Origin: Natronococcus sp. A-GB7
Lineage (GTDB): Archaea; Halobacteriota; Halobacteria; Halobacteriales; Natrialbaceae
Assembly (NCBI RefSeq): GCF_029688865.1
Contig: NZ_JARUKV010000016.1
Coordinates: 46,289 to 110,288, forward strand
DNA length: 64,000 nt
Direction of reading: 5' to 3'
In this document: positions 61,636 through 64,000 of the stretch, piece after piece
Layout of the letters: the number at the start of each line of letters is the position of its first letter
Position numbering within the stretch: position 1 is the stretch's first letter
Made by a program: the position numbers and the translations under genes
Notes under the pieces: generated by a model
What the model was told of the DNA's origin: nothing
Databases searched by the model: none
The model's input: only the letters and a program-made list of their open reading frames with translations

Positions 61636-62125
61636 CGTTCCGCCAGCGTCTCCGCCGGCCGAAAGAAAAAATCGACTCCCTGCGAGGGCAGGCGGTAGCC
61701 GAGCTCGCAGTCCGGCCGATCGACCGGGTCGAGGTGTGTGCACGCAGGTCCCGAAATCGAGTCGTCGTCGGCTCGAGATTCTCGTTCCGGTCCGGGTCGG
61801 CCAGTTTCTCGGCGACTCCACACTTATCGGCCAAATTCGCCTCCTCTCTGCCCCACACGTCGACCCGAGAAACCGGTTCTCCTGTCGCCTCTGGTGGGAT
61901 CGGGGTCCGAACCGACGCCGATCCGGAGCGTCGGGGGTTCGAACGCGCGATTCAGCTCGAACACGTCGTTCGATCGCCACTAGCACCTCGTTGCCGGCGT
62001 CGGCCCGCCACGGGGCCAACCGTCGGACGGTCCGAGATAGCGGCACCATTGTCCGAGACGGGTGAGCACGGGTATCCTTTGCGGCTGAAGCGCCACTTAT
62101 TCGTTCGGACTCCTAACAGTGATCC
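61636..62125. other. Gene-poor intergenic region
   Basis: About 490 bp contain no reading frame with haloarchaeal coding character, no tRNA and no repeat shared with the rest of the window. TATA-like ACTTATTCG near 62095 could serve the small gene at 62126. Low-GC patches are absent. Confidence 0.5.
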
Positions 62126-62263
62126 ATGGCACACGCCCCGGACTGCAAACCGGAACCGATCGACGACGACGACGATTCGGACGATTCACATCTCGACGGA
62201 ATCGAAGAGGGAGCCGGTTGCACAGAGATCTGGGAGCACCTCGCCGAAAAGCGAGACGAATGA
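62126..62263 (+). CDS. Small acidic protein with two Cys (45 aa)
   Basis: ATG at 62126 opens AHAPDCKPEPIDDDDDSDDS, then HLDGIEEGAGCTEIWEHLAE and KRDE. An acidic N-terminal half is joined to a short helical, conserved-looking end (GAGCTEIWEHL) with Cys7 and Cys32. An oligo-T run (62291-62295) follows. No function known. The well-formed C-terminal segment makes chance unlikely. Confidence 0.6.
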   Translation: MAHAPDCKPEPIDDDDDSDDSHLDGIEEGAGCTEIWEHLAEKRDE

Positions 62264-62290
62264 GCAGCTGGTGCCGCCAAAGCCTCGTTC

Positions 62291-62295
62291 TTTTT
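62291..62295 (+). terminator. Oligo-T run after the 45-aa gene
   Basis: Five T after GTTC, 28 bp past the TGA of the small gene and 26 bp before the next ATG. A weak U-tract terminator. Confidence 0.35.
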
Positions 62296-62320
62296 GGTTT
62301 CACGGCCCGTCTACTTCCAT

Positions 62321-63019
62321 ATGACTGACGATCACCGTCAGAATCAGATCGGGGACGAAACCGACGACTCTATCGAGCCCGTCCCCACCGACCGGGAGTC
62401 ACCGGTCGGCACACCCGTCATCCGGGGTGACGAGTCCGTCGCCGGACCGCACGCTCGAGAGGCCGTCCAGTTCGATCCCGACGATCCCGACCGCCTCGCC
62501 GACGCCGCCGAGACCGTTCGACAGTTCGCAAGCGGCGACACTAACGACGACCACCTCTACATGCTTCGCGGTGCCGCCGCCTGTGCCGCCCTCGTTCGCG
62601 GCGAGGGGTCGTACAAGGCCGCGGCCGAGCGGACCGGCGGAAACGCAACGGTCTCGTTCATCCGCAAGTGGGCCCGCGTCCACGATCTACCGCGGTCGGT
62701 CCGCAAGCAAGTCGCACTCGGTCGCATCGCGCCGACGGCAGCCAAACACATCGCCCGCGTCGAAGGGGAGGCTCGACTCCTCCTCGCCTGGGCTACGCTC
62801 GACGGCGACCTCACCGTTCGTGAGGTCCGCAGCGTCGCCAGCGCCGTCAACGACGGAACGCCGATCGAGTACGCGCTCAGAGAGTACGACGTCGAGCTCG
62901 GCCGAATCGAAGTCGCCCTCTCTCCGGACAGCTACCGGGACCTTCGACGCCGCGCATCGATCGAAGACGTCGATCCCGGTGAACTCGTCACGGCCGCGCT
63001 CGAGAAGTACTTCGACTAA
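62321..63019 (+). CDS. Haloarchaeal DUF7119-like protein
   Basis: This is a 232-residue protein. After an acidic N-terminus, ESPVGTPVIRGDESVAGPHA begins the conserved part. GSYKAAAERTGGNATVSFIR, KWARVHDLPRSVRKQVALGR and IAPTAAKHIARVEGEARLLL read like helix-turn-helix segments of a ParB/KorB-like or homeodomain-like DNA-binding region. YRDLRRRASIEDVDPGELV near the end recalls an RHH-like ending. The DUF label is from memory; a nucleic acid role is inferred. Confidence 0.75.
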   Translation: MTDDHRQNQIGDETDDSIEPVPTDRESPVGTPVIRGDESVAGPHAREAVQFDPDDPDRLADAAETVRQFASGDTNDDHLYMLRGAAACAALVRGEGSYKAAAERTGGNATVSFIRKWARVHDLPRSVRKQVALGRIAPTAAKHIARVEGEARLLLAWATLDGDLTVREVRSVASAVNDGTPIEYALREYDVELGRIEVALSPDSYRDLRRRASIEDVDPGELVTAALEKYFD

Positions 63020-63084
63020 GGCCTGCAGTATCACAAACCGAGAAAGAAACGTTTAACCGGTACTCGCCGATAGTACAGAACGGA

Positions 63085-63158
<74 letters not shown>

Positions 63159-63191
63159 CTTCTGCGAGGAACAATTCGTGACGAGCAGAGC

Positions 63192-63291
63192 GGCCAGAGC
63201 GATTTGAACTAGATGAGTCGCAGCCCGTGAGTGAGCGCAGCGAGCGAGCTGGAACGTCTCGGCGTAGTTCATAATCGCGCCCGGCCCGCTT
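63192..63291 (+). repeat. Partial repeat of the tRNA-Lys 3' end with inverted T-arm copy
   Basis: AATCGCGCCCGGCCCGCTT at 63273-63291 repeats exactly 63143-63161, the last bases of tRNA-Lys and its flank, 130 bp downstream; the preceding GTTCAT-A resembles GTTCAA of the T-loop. At 63201-63215 the complement of the T-arm (GCGATTTGAAC) appears inverted, pairing with the direct copy's TAGTTCATAATCGC. The segment between holds CAGC/GCTG. It looks like an attachment-site scar or tRNA-linked repeat. Confidence 0.7.
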
Positions 63292-63466
63292 TCCTGTCGC
63301 AAACATCTCCATGAGCGACAGGCAACAAAAGCCCCATACGAGTTGAATAACAGAGTGACGCCGCCGCAACCGCGCGTTCGAAGCTCCACGGCGCCTTCTT
63401 GTCGGAACGCCCTCGAGAGCACTGCCGACAGGATTCGACTGCCAGTGGTGTGGCGATCCGAGTCTG

Positions 63467-63548
63467 ATACGGATTGCTGTACCGATGTACCGGTGCAATC
63501 GCCGTCCGAGTCGCGGTTGCACCGGAACTGACCTACAGTAAACCGTAC
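63467..63548 (-). repeat. MITE-like palindromic repeat, copy 2
   Basis: This 82 bp element is inverted relative to copy 1 at 57543-57615. It keeps a fuller internal palindrome, CCGGTGCAA/TTGCACCGG. Its ends read GTACGGTTTACTGT and ATACGGATTGCTGT on the minus strand. It contains no coding frame. The rest of the 63292-63684 gap holds nothing recognisable. Confidence 0.8.
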
Positions 63549-63684
63549 GAAACGGCTGTCTGCTCGAGATCGAGTGATCGCTCGGTGGGTTCGCAGCGTA
63601 CGTGTGGCGATCACCACGCTCGAGAAGGATCTGTGAGTAACGACCCGTCCGTCCGCTGATCGGATCGCTCACTAGGTAGAAGCA

Positions 63685-63760
63685 AGCCAAGGGCCGGATT
63701 TGAACCGGCGGTGGGCGGCTCTGCAGGCCGCTGCGTTCGGCCGGACTCTGCCACCTTGGC
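63685..63760 (-). tRNA. tRNA-Cys (GCA)
   Basis: 76 nt on the minus strand: acceptor GCCAAGG/CCTTGGC with discriminator U, anticodon stem GCGGC/GCCGC around loop CTGCAGA (anticodon GCA), T-arm GCCGG-TTCAAAT-CCGGC. No intron. Confidence 0.93.
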
Positions 63761-63813
63761 GCGGTTCTCTGTTGTCACTGCGATCGTTTAAACATAGCGG
63801 TACGGACCGATCT

Positions 63814-63841
63814 CGAAGGGTGAACTCGAGCGTACCCTTCG
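63814..63841. repeat. Inverted repeat upstream of the last gene
   Basis: CGAAGGGT and ACCCTTCG form an 8 bp perfect stem around a 12 nt loop. It lies between tRNA-Cys and the gene at 63932. Confidence 0.5.
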
Positions 63842-63892
63842 TATTACTAACGGGAGACAACGGCAATAAAGTTCGACTGTATAAATGCGGAA

Positions 63893-63920
63893 AGCCCACA
63901 CAGCGGTTGCTGTGTGGGCT
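63893..63920. promoter_or_regulatory. Strong hairpin before the last gene
   Basis: AGCCCACACAGC-GGTT-GCTGTGTGGGCT is a perfect 12 bp stem with a four-base loop, ending 11 bp before the ATG at 63932. TATA-like GTATAAATG precedes it at about 63879-63887, so the hairpin would lie at the transcription start or in the leader. Confidence 0.55.
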
Positions 63921-63931
63921 GAAAGTCGAGT

Positions 63932-64000
63932 ATGAGTGGTGGCGGCGAATCGGATTTCCCAGAGGCTCGCGCACTCCAGTACTCGCCGAAACGCAGGCGA
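63932..64000 (+). CDS. Partial gene of unknown function
   Basis: An ATG at 63932 opens SGGGESDFPEARALQYSPKR and continues to the window edge (23 residues seen). It has a promoter-like sequence and a strong hairpin upstream, which supports a real gene. Too little is visible to name the family. Confidence 0.5.
   Translation, partial: MSGGGESDFPEARALQYSPKRRR

Noticed and set aside
61636..62125. GGGGTTCGAACGC near 61935, resembling a tRNA T-arm
   Set aside because: No acceptor or anticodon stem can be formed around it.

Overview
The window is chromosomal DNA from a halophilic archaeon (class Halobacteria). GC is high, the proteins are rich in Asp and Glu, and several promoters have a TATA box about 25-30 bp before the start codon, as in leaderless archaeal transcripts. 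The gene set is archaeal: ABCE1, SUI1/eIF1, NOG1 GTPase, Sec61-beta, archaemetzincin, UPF0146, a PIN-ATPase-KH protein, the F420 genes cofE, mer-like and npdG, and many families seen mainly in haloarchaea. The type of dispersed repeats suggests Natrialbaceae, but that placement is only an inference. Most of the window is core genome. There is no prophage, IS transposase, CRISPR array or restriction system.

Layout. 1-8.5 kb: the start of a BtuF-like binding protein, an SDR, two M32 carboxypeptidase paralogues around a DMT transporter, and an M20 peptidase. 8.6-10.7 kb: a PINA-type ATPase whose 3' end is duplicated downstream together with a dispersed intergenic element. 10.9-12.6 kb: nadE, a membrane protein and a winged-helix regulator. 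12.8-17.7 kb: a cell-surface cluster with a DUF5305 protein, an ER-type signal peptidase with a large extension, a SipW/TasA-like secreted protein, a membrane-anchored winged-helix protein and a second TasA-like secreted protein. This looks like a fibre or matrix export module and is the best candidate for an under-described system. 17.7-25.4 kb: an EMC6-like protein with ABCE1, archaemetzincin, UPF0146, a HEFAH membrane protease, a HAD hydrolase, a flavoprotein-Rieske fusion and a GDPD. 25.8-34.3 kb: VOC protein, npdG, response regulator, thioredoxin, secG, pdxT, a DUF151 protein, hisE, a Cys-rich copper protein, a frameshifted gene, NOG1 and a DUF389 protein.

34.4-40.8 kb: a CopG-type regulator, then an operon of an Nramp-fold transporter lacking the metal-binding motifs, hyuA, hyuB and an Asp/Glu-racemase-like gene. 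This reads as uptake and ATP-dependent opening of a cyclic amide such as 5-oxoproline or a hydantoin. 40.8-50.9 kb: engB, a Tat-exported polysaccharide deacetylase, an FKBP isomerase, an orphan copper nitrite reductase lipoprotein, dehydrogenases, a Nudix-eIF2B-like fusion and cofE-mer. 51-61.6 kb: cspA, the moxR-DUF58-transglutaminase operon, sui1, rhodanese, Nudix, DUF5809-DUF5810, rimI, an NSS-family sodium symporter with a coupled small membrane protein, and a DUF892 protein. 62-64 kb: small acidic proteins, tRNA-Lys and tRNA-Cys, a repeated piece of the tRNA-Lys 3' end, a palindromic MITE-like repeat whose other copy is at 57.5 kb, and two strong hairpins before a gene that runs off the window.

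Functional assignments rest on motifs read by eye. No database search was run, so DUF numbers are from memory and carry moderate certainty.
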